Assembly (NCBI RefSeq): GCF_007971525.1 | Contig: NZ_CP042437.1 | Coordinates: forward strand, 3,286,001 to 3,350,000 | Source: Mucilaginibacter ginsenosidivorax | GTDB lineage: Bacteria; Bacteroidota; Bacteroidia; Sphingobacteriales; Sphingobacteriaceae | DNA: 64,000 nucleotides | Direction of reading: 5' to 3' | Shown here: piece by piece, positions 51,354 through 60,818 of the stretch | Position numbering within the stretch: position 1 is the stretch's first letter | Layout of the letters: the number at the start of each line of letters is the position of its first letter | The notes under the pieces: generated by a model | Told to the model about the DNA's origin: nothing | Database searches by the model: none | Seen by the model: only the letters and a program-made list of their open reading frames with translations | Position numbers and translations under genes: made by a program

Positions 51354-52545
51354 TGCGAGTGTTTTTTAATACTATCCTAAACGTTGTACCCTTGCCCAGT
51401 TCCGAGTCTTTTACAAAAATTTGCCCGTTATGGTAATTATCTATCATCCTTTTGGTAAGCGAAAGGCCAAGGCCCCAGCCACGCTTGCGGGTGGTATAGC
51501 CAGGCTGAAATACGGTATCAAACTTAGAGCGGGGGATACCCTTGCCCGTATCTGTAACATCAATAAATACCTGGTTTTTTACTTTGTTGCCGCTAATCTC
51601 AACCTTAATGCTGCCTTTGCCGTCAATAGCGTTAACCGCGTTTTTTAACAGGTTTTCAATTACCCAATCAAATAAAGGAATGTTGATACCGGCCTTCAGG
51701 TGAGGGTTGCCGCTCATTTCAAAAGTAATGTTTTTGCTTACGCGAACTTTAAAATAATCAACAAAATCCTTAACTACTGCGTACACGCCATGCTCTTCCA
51801 GCACAGGCTTCGACCCGATTTTTGAGAAACGGTCGGCAACAATTTCCAGCCGTTTTACATCGTTTTCCATTTCGGCAACCAGCACGTCGTCCTCAGCGTT
51901 AAACTTCTCCTTCATCAATTCAATCCAGGCCATCAATGATGATATGGGCGTACCCAGCTGGTGGGCAGTCTCTTTGGCCAATCCTACCCAAACCTGGTCC
52001 TGCTCCGATTTGCGCGACGAACTGAACGCCGTATATGCCATCAGCAAAAACACCGCGATAACAGATAGCTGTACATATGGAAAAATCTTGAGCTGCGTTA
52101 ACAGCGGCGAATCTTTATAATAAACAAAGTTTTCTTCGCCCAGTATTTGCAGCCTGATAGGTTCATGCTGCCCTTTCATGTATTCCAGCTCATCTTTAAA
52201 ATACTTCAAATCGTATTTTTTACCCGGCGAAGGCAAATCGATATAAGTTTTGGTGGTGTCCAATCCGCGGGATAAACGGATATCGCCTTTGGCATCGGTA
52301 ACAATAGCAGGAACAACCAAACTATCGCGAACGGCAATGGTGTATTTTAGGAAATCGTTGTCGTCGGAGTTCAGGATCTGCCGCATGCTCATGGCCCAAA
52401 CCTGCGCGCGGGTACGCTCGGACCGGGCTATGTTTTTAACCAGGTAACTGGTGTAAAATAACGAACCGCTGGCAATAACACACGCAAACGCGAGCAGTAA
52501 ATACTTCCACCTTTTTTTTTGCTGATACGGGTTTATACTGGCCAC
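51331..52545 (-). CDS. Membrane sensor histidine kinase
   Basis: 404 residues. Two membrane helices (YLLLAFACVIASGSLFYTSY and PYVQLSVIAVFLLMAYTAF) flank a periplasmic sensor of about 120 residues. The cytoplasmic kinase core has the H-box VGLAKETAHQLGTPISSLMA, N-box FDWVIENLLKNAVNAID, G1 VTDTGKGIPRS, F-box and G2 RGWGLGLSLTKRMIDNY. It autophosphorylates in response to an unknown envelope signal. No response-regulator gene is adjacent, so it is an orphan kinase. It overlaps the DinB gene downstream by 23 bp. Confidence 0.93.
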   Translation of the reverse strand: MASINPYQQKKRWKYLLLAFACVIASGSLFYTSYLVKNIARSERTRAQVWAMSMRQILNSDDNDFLKYTIAVRDSLVVPAIVTDAKGDIRLSRGLDTTKTYIDLPSPGKKYDLKYFKDELEYMKGQHEPIRLQILGEENFVYYKDSPLLTQLKIFPYVQLSVIAVFLLMAYTAFSSSRKSEQDQVWVGLAKETAHQLGTPISSLMAWIELMKEKFNAEDDVLVAEMENDVKRLEIVADRFSKIGSKPVLEEHGVYAVVKDFVDYFKVRVSKNITFEMSGNPHLKAGINIPLFDWVIENLLKNAVNAIDGKGSIKVEISGNKVKNQVFIDVTDTGKGIPRSKFDTVFQPGYTTRKRGWGLGLSLTKRMIDNYHNGQIFVKDSELGKGTTFRIVLKNTRNDKQTKK

Positions 52546-52570
52546 GGTTCAAATAACGGGATTTTTATTT

Positions 52571-52754
52571 AAATGTGCAGATTACAGATGTGCAGATTTT
52601 AAATGTGAAAAAGCATTAATGATAACTAATCCTTAACGTAAATTATTAGATTATCATTTAATGGCCGATAAATAAAGAGAATTCAGCCTTGCGCGGCCCG
52701 GCCATCTGCACATCTGTAATTTGAAATCTGCACATTTGCTTCATATCTGCACAT
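52571..52754. repeat. Five copies of ATGTGCAGAT in inverted arrangement
   Basis: Two direct copies (52573-52582, 52588-52597) are followed by three inverted copies ATCTGCACAT (52704-52713, 52726-52735, 52745-52754). They fill the gap between the divergent kinase and gltX genes. The last copy ends 12 bp before the gltX -7 box. Confidence 0.65.
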
Positions 52755-52765
52755 CTGAAAAAGCT

Positions 52766-52773
52766 TATCTTTG
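52766..52773 (+). promoter_or_regulatory. Predicted gltX -7 box
   Basis: TATCTTTG lies 8 bp before the gltX ATG. This TAnnTTTG box so close to the start codon implies a nearly leaderless transcript. A TTTG at 52735-52738 is the nearest -33 candidate, with a long 27-bp spacer. Confidence 0.4.
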
Positions 52774-52780
52774 CCCAACT

Positions 52781-54301
52781 ATGACCGATAAAAAAGTAAG
52801 AGTACGTTTTGCACCGAGCCCTACAGGTGGTTTGCACCTGGGTGGCGTACGCACCGTGTTGTTTAATTATTTGTTTGCCAAAAAACACCATGGCGATTTT
52901 GTTTTGAGAATTGAAGACACCGACCAAACCCGTTATGTGGAAGGTGCCGAAGAATATATTTTAGATTGCCTTAAATGGTGTGGTCTGCATCCCGACGAAA
53001 GCCCGGTTGCCGGCGGCCATTACGCCCCCTACCGCCAAAGTGAACGCAAAGCCATTTACCGGGAATATGCCGAACGCCTGGTTATGCAGGGCCATGCTTA
53101 TTATGCCTTTGATACTGCCGAAGAGCTGGACAAAAACCGCAAAGAGATCCCCAACTTCCAGTACGGGCAGGCATACCGCGATACCTTACGGAATTCGGTA
53201 TCGTTGCCCCAGCATGAGGTTGATGCACTGTTAGATGCACACACGCCGCATGTTATCCGCATAAAAATGCCTGCCGATGAAACGGTAAGTTTTACAGATA
53301 TGATTCGCGGGCATGTAAGCTTTGAAACCAACCTGGTTGATGATAAAGTATTGCTGAAAGCCGATGGTATGCCAACATACCATCTTGCGGTGGTAGTTGA
53401 TGATTACCTGATGAAAATTTCGCATGCTTTCCGCGGCGAAGAGTGGCTGCCATCTGCACCGGTGCATTTGCTGCTTTGGGAGTATTTAGGCTGGAAAGCC
53501 GATATGCCGCAATGGGCGCACTTGCCATTGATATTAAAACCCGATGGCCACGGCAAGCTAAGCAAACGCGATGGCGCCCGCCTTGGTTTCCCGGTATACG
53601 CCATGAGTTGGTTTGATGCCAAAACAGGTGAATTAACGCCCGGTTTCAGGGAACTTGGCTTTTTGCCTGAAGCATTTTTAAACCTGTTGGCTACCCTTGG
53701 CTGGAATGATGGCACCGGCCAGGAGTTATTTACGCTGGATGAACTGGTAGAAAAATTCTCGATAGAACGTGTGAGCAAAGCCGGCGCTAAGTTTGATTTT
53801 GAAAAGGCCAAATGGTTCAATGCCGAGTGGATAAAGAAGTCTGAAGTCTCAAGTCTGAAGTCCGAAGTTATCCGGGTGTTGGCCGATAAAGGCATTGTTG
53901 TAACCGATGATGCAAAACTGGAAACGGTAATTAACCTTGTAAAAGACCGTTGTGTGGTATTGCCTGATTTTTACCTGCAGGCAGGGTACTTTTTTGAGCA
54001 GCCTAAAGAATATGACCTTAACGCTGTAAAACCTAAGTGGACTGACGCAAAGACGGATTTTTTTAATACGCTTATTAGTTTATTAACCGCTGAAGCCAGC
54101 ATCGAAGCCCACGACTTTGAAACTAAATTTAAGGCCCTTGCTGAAGAAAAAGCGCTTAAAGTTGGCGATGTAATGTTGCCATTCCGCATTATGTTGGTTG
54201 GCGGCAAGTTTGGCCCGCATGTGTTTGATATAGCGGCTTTGCTGGGCAAGGCGGAAACCATAAGTAGGATAGAGAAGGCATTGGCGGCATTTACTGCGTA
54301 G
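52781..54301 (+). CDS. gltX: Glutamate--tRNA ligase
   Basis: Charges tRNA-Glu. 506 residues: class I HIGH-type motif RFAPSPTGGLHLGGVRTVLF, FVLRIEDTDQTRYVEGAEEY, the zinc-less linker, and the KMSKS-type motif GHGKLSKRDGARLGFPVYAM. The frame extends upstream, but the family start is MTDKKVRVRFAPSPTGGL, so 52781 is used. Between residues 350 and 365 (WIKKSEVSSLKSEVIRVLAD) is a segment encoded by a tandem of AAGTCTGAAGTC-like DNA at 53836-53868. This DNA looks like an intergenic repeat and may be an in-frame insertion. Catalytic motifs are intact, so the enzyme should be active. Confidence 0.96.
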   Translation: MTDKKVRVRFAPSPTGGLHLGGVRTVLFNYLFAKKHHGDFVLRIEDTDQTRYVEGAEEYILDCLKWCGLHPDESPVAGGHYAPYRQSERKAIYREYAERLVMQGHAYYAFDTAEELDKNRKEIPNFQYGQAYRDTLRNSVSLPQHEVDALLDAHTPHVIRIKMPADETVSFTDMIRGHVSFETNLVDDKVLLKADGMPTYHLAVVVDDYLMKISHAFRGEEWLPSAPVHLLLWEYLGWKADMPQWAHLPLILKPDGHGKLSKRDGARLGFPVYAMSWFDAKTGELTPGFRELGFLPEAFLNLLATLGWNDGTGQELFTLDELVEKFSIERVSKAGAKFDFEKAKWFNAEWIKKSEVSSLKSEVIRVLADKGIVVTDDAKLETVINLVKDRCVVLPDFYLQAGYFFEQPKEYDLNAVKPKWTDAKTDFFNTLISLLTAEASIEAHDFETKFKALAEEKALKVGDVMLPFRIMLVGGKFGPHVFDIAALLGKAETISRIEKALAAFTA

Positions 54302-54370
54302 GGTGATGCTTTGAATTAAACGCAAGGATATTAAAGGAATGACACCTGTTGCCGGAAAAGAAGAAAAATT

Positions 54371-54491
54371 TGAGGCTGTCTCATAAGTAAAATGGAGGCT
54401 CTGAGAATCGTCTACACAAAAACGTTCTCCGCCACCTATCCGAATAAATAAAAGAAAAAGAGGCTGTTCTCGTACTTATGAGACAGCCTCA
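54371..54491. mobile_element. MITE-like element with 19-bp terminal inverted repeats
   Basis: The ends, 54371-54389 and 54473-54491, are exact reverse complements (TGAGGCTGTCTCATAAGTA). The 83-bp interior has no ORF. Such clean terminal repeats on a 121-bp element suggest a non-autonomous transposon. No target-site duplication is obvious. It lies between gltX and the 54499 gene and could also act as a terminator hairpin. Confidence 0.65.
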
Positions 54492-54498
54492 GAATAAC

Positions 54499-56199
54499 TT
54501 ACCGGATGCCTGGCTGTAAAGCAGTTCCCAAATCCAGAACAACGGCATCCCCTTCTGGTGTTAAGCGCCAGACGGAACCGTTGGCCGGTTTCGAAAACGT
54601 TCCTTGCAAAGCCTTTAGCTTATAATTTGTGTTTTCAAACCTGCAGTTCAGTTGCTTCGGGTTGATGTTAGTGTAAGGTGTTGCAGCGCCGGGGGCTACA
54701 TCCATGTCCAGATACCAATTATATTCGGCCTTGCTATCCATGTATATTTTAATTTGCTTCTCGGTCAAATCTATTTCCAGCATGCCGCCTTCGCTTAGTT
54801 GCCATGATATGTGCAGGCTGTTTTTACCGGTGTTTTTAAATACGGGCGATTGCCCGGTTGCCAGAATCTCTTTTCCAGATTCTACTCTTTTAAGCCGTAA
54901 GCCGGCAATATGATCGGGCTTGCTCCAGATGTAGCCATCTACCACCGGTAGGGTAAAAAAGGAGCACTCATTTGATGTAGCCACTTGCTTTTCGTAAACC
55001 GATGGGAATTTTTCATCAAATAAATGAATATCGCGGATGCGCAGGCTGCCCTTTTCCCAAAGCAGGTTAATGCGGTAAAAGCGGCTGTTATACCAAACGG
55101 TTTTCAAATCGCTGCCGGGTATATCTTTAGTTACCGTAAATGAAGTGGCCGGTGTAACCGGGTATTTCTTTTTAAACCAGCGGCCCGATTGCTCCAGGGT
55201 TTCAACCCTTAGTTTATGCTCATCGCGTAGTTTGGCAATCAGTGGCATCTGTATTTCTAATCCTTTGGCCATGGCATCCCAGGTAAATGAGTTTTCCTGG
55301 CCGGCCTGGGTATAATTAAAGCCGAGCGAAGGATCATCGGTAAATGATTTGAAAAACCAGTTTACCCAGGTCGAATCGCCGCCGCCAAATTTGTAAACGG
55401 GTTCCAATGTAACTACGCCTTGGCGGGTAGTGCCAAGTCCGTTGTCATACTGCCGTACCGGATCGCTGCCCAACATCCGGAAGATGGGGACAGGGATCTG
55501 GTTTTGCGCGTGCTGCGCGGGCATATATGAGTTTATTTTGCTTGGATAATAGGCCTGGTTCCAGTAACCACCCCAAAGGGTATAACCATCGGTGCCATAT
55601 TGGTCCTTACAGTTTGCCGAAGCCACAATATGGTATTTTTGATACATGTAATTAATGCTATAAGCATCAATAAACCAAGACGCCACCGACTTGGGGTAAT
55701 ACCCAAAAATCTTTTTAAAATCGCGGAAGTATACATCTATCAGTTTTTCGCGCTCCTTGGGTGTATAGCCGGTAGAAAAACCAATGTTGGCCCGCCAGTC
55801 CCAGGGATAGCGGCCGCGCCATTTAAGGCCGGCGTTTTCCACCATAGGCTGCGGGATCTCCCACCAGGCGCCAATCTCGAACGTTCCTTGTGGCAGGGTT
55901 GCCAATAGTTTTTGATATCGCTTATCCATCAGCGCATCATACTGTAAAAGGAATGTGCCGCCCAGATGATATTTTTTCATGATCTCTACCTGTTTTACCA
56001 CAGTTTGGTACAATACGTCTTCGGTAATTGCCGGATCTCGCGGTTCCAGGAGGCGAATGAAGTTAACGATGTTAACAATCCTGCGGGATGTATCAACGTT
56101 CGGTGTTTTTTTATTTTGGGCGCTTGCATTTATGGCCGTTGAAATAAACAAAGCACAAAAAATAAATTTGCAGGCTGCCTTAGCTTTTGTAAAGATCAT
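54499..56199 (-). CDS. Large secreted protein, possible glycosidase-type barrel
   Basis: 566 residues with a signal peptide (FIFCALFISTAINASAQ). I do not recognise a named family. The first ~350 residues look like an alpha/beta barrel: NIVNFIRLLEPRDPAITEDV, VEIMKKYHLGGTFLLQYDAL, GTFEIGAWWEIPQPMVENAG, FGYYPKSVASWFIDAYSINY and SANCKDQYGTDGYTLWGGYW. This resembles the start of GH57/GH38 or polysaccharide-deacetylase-like folds by eye only. The last ~200 residues are beta-rich (KTVWYNSRFYRINLLWEKGS). The role is probably processing of an extracellular carbohydrate. It stands alone, next to a MITE-like element. Confidence 0.55.
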   Translation of the reverse strand: MIFTKAKAACKFIFCALFISTAINASAQNKKTPNVDTSRRIVNIVNFIRLLEPRDPAITEDVLYQTVVKQVEIMKKYHLGGTFLLQYDALMDKRYQKLLATLPQGTFEIGAWWEIPQPMVENAGLKWRGRYPWDWRANIGFSTGYTPKEREKLIDVYFRDFKKIFGYYPKSVASWFIDAYSINYMYQKYHIVASANCKDQYGTDGYTLWGGYWNQAYYPSKINSYMPAQHAQNQIPVPIFRMLGSDPVRQYDNGLGTTRQGVVTLEPVYKFGGGDSTWVNWFFKSFTDDPSLGFNYTQAGQENSFTWDAMAKGLEIQMPLIAKLRDEHKLRVETLEQSGRWFKKKYPVTPATSFTVTKDIPGSDLKTVWYNSRFYRINLLWEKGSLRIRDIHLFDEKFPSVYEKQVATSNECSFFTLPVVDGYIWSKPDHIAGLRLKRVESGKEILATGQSPVFKNTGKNSLHISWQLSEGGMLEIDLTEKQIKIYMDSKAEYNWYLDMDVAPGAATPYTNINPKQLNCRFENTNYKLKALQGTFSKPANGSVWRLTPEGDAVVLDLGTALQPGIR

Positions 56200-56347
56200 A
56201 GGGTGGGTAATGTATGGTCAAATTGGATATCAACCCACTAACGTAGTAAAATGATACGCGTTTGGCATCCCTATCTGTCTGATGGGCGAACAAACGTACG
56301 ATGTGATAGCGAAATGTGTAGCCTGTTAAAGAAATCGAGCATCCGGT

Positions 56348-56779
56348 TTATGTAAAATCCAACGGATCAAAATAGCCCTTTTTGAATATCACCACCGATT
56401 GAGGAACAGCATTTTCTTCGTCAGGATCGTCAATGGTATTGACTCCGATGCCATATTTAACAGAAGTAAATTCATCATAGTTAATTGTTAATTCGGGATC
56501 AAAGCTTAGAAACAGGGAGACCACATCACGGTAGCGCGTTTCTAAAAGATTAACATTATTAAAAACAGGATTGGGCTTGAAATACTCGAATGCGTTTATA
56601 TTTCCTTTTTCATCATAGTAAACAAATAACTCGCTTTTTTTAAAATAATCGTAATAGTCCTTGTAGTTATCTTTTCCCTTAACACCCGATGTGAAATTTT
56701 CATTTAGTTTTTTCCTTATATCTTCCCTGGTATCAGAAAAGAGCAAGCTGCCAACCGATTTAAAAGGAATAATTATCAT
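56348..56779 (-). CDS. Small protein of unknown function
   Basis: 143 residues, soluble, acidic; no signal peptide or membrane helix. It begins MIIIPFKSVGSLLFSDTRED and has repeated Tyr/Asp-rich stretches (YKDYYDYFKKSELFVYYDEK). Near the C-terminus is SVKYGIGVNTIDDPDEENAV, then VVIFKKGYFDPLDFT. The overall look is that of small immunity-type proteins of Bacteroidota toxin systems, but no toxin gene is adjacent and I do not assign a function. It lies 30 bp from the oxidase-like gene on the same strand. Confidence 0.6.
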   Translation of the reverse strand: MIIIPFKSVGSLLFSDTREDIRKKLNENFTSGVKGKDNYKDYYDYFKKSELFVYYDEKGNINAFEYFKPNPVFNNVNLLETRYRDVVSLFLSFDPELTINYDEFTSVKYGIGVNTIDDPDEENAVPQSVVIFKKGYFDPLDFT

Positions 56780-56809
56780 AACTCAGCGAATTATTTGCAA
56801 TCGAATTTA

Positions 56810-57370
56810 TCATTTTAACAACAAAAACAAATAAAGATACACCCACAAAATATCTATAAAATGCCAAAAGGTAGTGCTCATTTCCATGCGGTATAAAATC
56901 CTGTACCTGGGTTTGTTTTTTAACGAGCCGGATAGGGTATAGCCCAGCAACCCAATCCCGGTTATAATGTGTAAAAGATGAACGGCCACAAAAACATAAA
57001 TGAACGATTGATAGCTTTTATGCATATCAAAATAAACTTTTTGATGAAGCAATATACCCCATGCAACAGCCTGCAACAACATAAACAGTAGCCCCAACAC
57101 AATCGTGATCTTTAGGTACAGGTGGAATTTAGCATTTTGCAGCCCCTTTAAACATTTGCCGGCTATATGTAAAGTGGCACTGCTGCCGAGTATAACAACA
57201 GTGCTGATAATAAACACAAAAGGCAATTGGGTGTGTATAGCATCGCCTGCCGAAGTTGATATCAGGAACACACTGGTTAGCCCGGCAACCAGCATAAATG
57301 ACGATGCTATTGCCAGCCAAACCATAAACTTGCGGGCATTCAGGTTTTGCAAATCCTTCCGTTCATCCAT
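56810..57370 (-). CDS. Cytochrome c oxidase subunit III-like protein
   Basis: 186 residues with five membrane helices, the size of the short subunit III of heme-copper oxidases. Landmarks are MVWLAIASSFMLVAGLTSVF, VVILGSSATLHIAGKCLKGL, AVAWGILLHQKVYFDMHKSY, IYVFVAVHLLHIITGIGLLG and the C-terminal MSTTFWHFIDILWVYLYLFL, where the His-x-x-x-x-x-x-W pattern is conserved. Subunit III supports stability and proton uptake of the oxidase. Subunits I, II and IV are absent from the window, so this is an orphan gene or the rest of the operon lies elsewhere. It is divergent from the tricorn peptidase. Confidence 0.88.
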   Translation of the reverse strand: MDERKDLQNLNARKFMVWLAIASSFMLVAGLTSVFLISTSAGDAIHTQLPFVFIISTVVILGSSATLHIAGKCLKGLQNAKFHLYLKITIVLGLLFMLLQAVAWGILLHQKVYFDMHKSYQSFIYVFVAVHLLHIITGIGLLGYTLSGSLKNKPRYRILYRMEMSTTFWHFIDILWVYLYLFLLLK

Positions 57371-57519
57371 GCCGAAAAATAGTGAATTGTTGTATTAAAA
57401 GTGCAATTGCCGGCGTATTTTCCGCACGTGCTGTTAAACAGGCCGGGTACTTTTACGCGTAATATCAACCAAATTGTTTTTGAGGTGTCCATTATTTATA
57501 TTTGGTAAAAAAGCTACTT

Positions 57520-60500
57520 ATGCGTACTAAACTCATCGCTTTAACTGTGTTAACGCTCAGTTTTTCATTTGCCTACAGCCAGCAAAAAGGATATTACCGA
57601 ACGCCCTGCATCAGCAAAAACACCGTTGTGTTTACTGCCGAAGGAGACCTCTGGAAATACGACCTTGCCAGCAGCACATCAACCCGTTTAACCACCAATG
57701 CCGGGGTTGAACAAAACCCTGCTATATCGCCGGATGGAAAGCAGCTTGCTTTTACGGGGCAGTACGAAGGTGTTGCAGAAATTTACCTGATGGATATTAA
57801 TGGCGGCGTACCCAAGCGGCTCACTTACGACTATGACGGCCGCAATGAATTTATTTCCGGCTGGACAAAAGAGGGCGATATTTTATACCGAACCACTGCC
57901 ATTAGCGCGCTGCCCAATCCGCAGATGGTAAAGCTGAACCCAGCGACGGGCAAAAAGCAGGTTATTCCGCTGTGGCAGGCATCGTTAGGCTGCTATGATG
58001 ACAATGGCGTGCTTTATTTTACCCGCTTCCCAAACCAGGGCAGTAAAACAAAACGCTACAAGGGCGGCCTGATAGAGCAGGTGTGGAAGTTTGATGGCAG
58101 GCAGGAGGCCACAAACCTCACCGGCGATTTTGACGGTACCAGTACCAGCCCAATGTACTACAATGGCCGCATCTACTTTTTATCAGACAGGGATGGCACC
58201 ATGAACCTATGGTCGATGGATACAGGCGGCAAAAATTTAAAACAGCAAACCTTTTCAAAAGGTTGGGATTTGCAAACACCGGGTATTTACGAATCAAAAG
58301 TTGTTTACCAGAAAGGAGCCGACATTTGGCTATACGATATCAATACCAACCAGGAAAGGATATTGGATATTAACCTCACATCTGATTTTGACCAGCGCAA
58401 ACCCCGCTGGATAAAAGGACCGGTAAATAGTATCAGCTTTTCAGATATCTCGCCAAATGGCAACTATGTGGCTATTGTAAGCCGCGGCCGTGTGTTTGTA
58501 TCGCCTGCTAAAAGCGATCGTTGGGTGGAGATTAACCCTAAAAGTGGTATTCGGGCGAAAGACGTCCATTTTATAAATGATAAAAGCATAGCTGTATTAT
58601 CTGATCAGAATGGCGAATTTGAAGTGTGGAAGATGAGCGCCGACGGCATTGACAAACCGGTGCAGATGACCCGGAAAAGTACCACCACTATCGCTCTTTT
58701 CAAGGTATCGCCCAATGGTAAATTTGTGGCCTACAGCGATAAAAACGAAGTGCTGCGAATAGCCGATGCTACAACAGGCGAAATAAAATTTACTTACGAT
58801 AAAACGTACGGCGGCATAGCCGAACTTTCATGGTCGCCCAATAGTTTGTTGCTTAACGTTACCGAAAGTATTGAGAATACCAATATGCAGATAAGTATGG
58901 TTGACACGCGCACCATGAAGATGAAAGCGGTTACCACTACCCGGCTTAACAGCTATAGCCCGGCCTGGTCGGCAGATAATAATTGGCTGTATTTTGTAAG
59001 TGAGCGTAATTTATATTCAAAAACCCGCGGACCCTGGGGGCCCCGCCAACCCGAGCCGTATTACACACAAACTGCGGGCATTTACGCAATGCCCTTAGAT
59101 ACCGGCGCCAAATTCCCCTTCCTGCAAACAGATTCATGGCTTACCGATTCGGTTTTTACAGCGATGGAAAAAAAGAAAATGGAGAAAAAAGCCGATAAGA
59201 AAAGCAAATCTGTGGTAGCGCCGGCAAAGGTTTATGACTGGGCAACGGCCATGCAAAGTGTTTACCAGGTACCGGTGAAAAGTGGCAATATAACATCAGT
59301 AGCCATAGCAGGCGGCTTCCTATACTGGCTGGATAGCGGCCCCGATGGCGAGAACGATGGCGGCAAAATATTTGCGCTAAAAATTGAGGAAAGTAAAAAG
59401 TACGAGCCTACCGAGGTGGCATCGTTTGTAAGGGATTTCAGCGTATCGGCCAATGGCAAAAAAATACTGATCCAGTTTACCAATAAATCGTTGGCTGTAG
59501 GCGACGCCAACGGTCAGAAAATGGAGCTGGAAAAAACCAAAGTCGATTTGGCCAACTGGAGTTTTTCCATCAATCCACAGGAGGATTGGAAAGAGATGTT
59601 TGACGATGCATGGCGCATGATGCGAGATTATTTTTATGACCGCGACATGCACAAAGTAAAATGGACCGACGTGAAAAAGCAGTACGAGCCTTTGCTGGCG
59701 CGTGTAACCGACCGTTATGAGCTTGACGATCTGCTTGGCCAAATGGTTGGCGAATTATCGGCATTGCACACCTTTGTGTATGGTGGCGACAAACGTACAT
59801 CTGTAGATAAAATACCCACAGGTTTTTTAGGTGCTACATTTAGCAAAGTTGCAGCAGGTGTTAAAATAGAACATATATACAAAGCCGATCCCGACTATGC
59901 TTTTTCTTCGCCGCTGGATAAACCAGAATTGAAAATAAAAGAGGGCGACATCATTACTGCGGTTAACAACATACCGCTTACCGGGGTAAATGACATTGGC
60001 GAGGTGCTGGCCGATAAGGTTGGCATCCCTGTTAAACTAAACCTTTTAAGCAGGAGCAAAAAACTATATGAACAGGTAGTGAAGCCATTTTCGGCAAATG
60101 ATGCTTACAATTTGCGTTATGACGAGTGGGAGTATAATACCCGCCAAAAGGTGGATAGCGTAAGCAATAATGATATTGGCTATATCCATCTGAAAGCCAT
60201 GGGGGGCGATGATATGGATGCCTTTGTAAAGCAGTTTTATCCAATTTTTAACCGCAAGGGGCTGATTCTGGATGTCCGCCAAAATTTTGGAGGCAACATT
60301 GATAGCTGGGTACTTGAAAAACTGTTGCGTAAAGCGTGGATGTATTGGCAGGGCCGTGCGGGTGGGCCAACCTGGAACATGCAGTATGCGTTCAGGGGGC
60401 ACATGGTACTGCTTTGCGACCAGCAAACCGCATCGGACGGCGAGGCTATTAGCGAAGGTTTCCGCAGGCTGGGCCTGGGTAAGGTGATAGGGATGCGCAC

Positions 60501-60786
60501 CTGGGGTGGCGAGATTTGGTTATCAAGCGATAACAGGATGGTTGATGGCGGTATAGCATCTGCTGCCGAAACGGGCGTGTTTGGCCCCGAAGGTAAATGG
60601 CTGATAGAAGGACACGGCGTTGACCCGGATATAGTTGTGGATAACCTGCCCAATGAATCGTTCAAAGGAAAAGACGCGCAGTTAGAGGCCGCGCTGGCTT
60701 ATCTGAAAAAACAAATAGCCGATAAGCCCGTAGAAGCACCGAACGTACCGCAACACCCGGATAAATCATTTATATATAAACAATAA
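57520..60786 (+). CDS. Tricorn-type S41 peptidase
   Basis: 1088 residues with a signal peptide (LIALTVLTLSFSFAYS). The first ~620 residues form WD40/PD40-like beta-propellers (TTNAGVEQNPAISPDGKQLA, YVAIVSRGRVFVSPAKSDRW, AELSWSPNSLLLNVTESIEN). They are followed by the tricorn C1 domain (WKEMFDDAWRMMRDYFYDRD) and a PDZ domain near residues 800-850 (LKIKEGDIITAVNNIPLTGV). The S41 core has the catalytic Ser972 in QTASDGEAISEG after the DVRQNFGGNIDSW loop. It degrades peptides in the periplasm, probably trimming products of other proteases. The start is the ATG at 57520; the frame's earlier TTG lacks support. A strong terminator follows. Confidence 0.93.
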   Translation: MRTKLIALTVLTLSFSFAYSQQKGYYRTPCISKNTVVFTAEGDLWKYDLASSTSTRLTTNAGVEQNPAISPDGKQLAFTGQYEGVAEIYLMDINGGVPKRLTYDYDGRNEFISGWTKEGDILYRTTAISALPNPQMVKLNPATGKKQVIPLWQASLGCYDDNGVLYFTRFPNQGSKTKRYKGGLIEQVWKFDGRQEATNLTGDFDGTSTSPMYYNGRIYFLSDRDGTMNLWSMDTGGKNLKQQTFSKGWDLQTPGIYESKVVYQKGADIWLYDINTNQERILDINLTSDFDQRKPRWIKGPVNSISFSDISPNGNYVAIVSRGRVFVSPAKSDRWVEINPKSGIRAKDVHFINDKSIAVLSDQNGEFEVWKMSADGIDKPVQMTRKSTTTIALFKVSPNGKFVAYSDKNEVLRIADATTGEIKFTYDKTYGGIAELSWSPNSLLLNVTESIENTNMQISMVDTRTMKMKAVTTTRLNSYSPAWSADNNWLYFVSERNLYSKTRGPWGPRQPEPYYTQTAGIYAMPLDTGAKFPFLQTDSWLTDSVFTAMEKKKMEKKADKKSKSVVAPAKVYDWATAMQSVYQVPVKSGNITSVAIAGGFLYWLDSGPDGENDGGKIFALKIEESKKYEPTEVASFVRDFSVSANGKKILIQFTNKSLAVGDANGQKMELEKTKVDLANWSFSINPQEDWKEMFDDAWRMMRDYFYDRDMHKVKWTDVKKQYEPLLARVTDRYELDDLLGQMVGELSALHTFVYGGDKRTSVDKIPTGFLGATFSKVAAGVKIEHIYKADPDYAFSSPLDKPELKIKEGDIITAVNNIPLTGVNDIGEVLADKVGIPVKLNLLSRSKKLYEQVVKPFSANDAYNLRYDEWEYNTRQKVDSVSNNDIGYIHLKAMGGDDMDAFVKQFYPIFNRKGLILDVRQNFGGNIDSWVLEKLLRKAWMYWQGRAGGPTWNMQYAFRGHMVLLCDQQTASDGEAISEGFRRLGLGKVIGMRTWGGEIWLSSDNRMVDGGIASAAETGVFGPEGKWLIEGHGVDPDIVVDNLPNESFKGKDAQLEAALAYLKKQIADKPVEAPNVPQHPDKSFIYKQ

Positions 60787-60818
60787 CGGGGGTAGTTTTA
60801 GGGTTTAACTTAACAATT

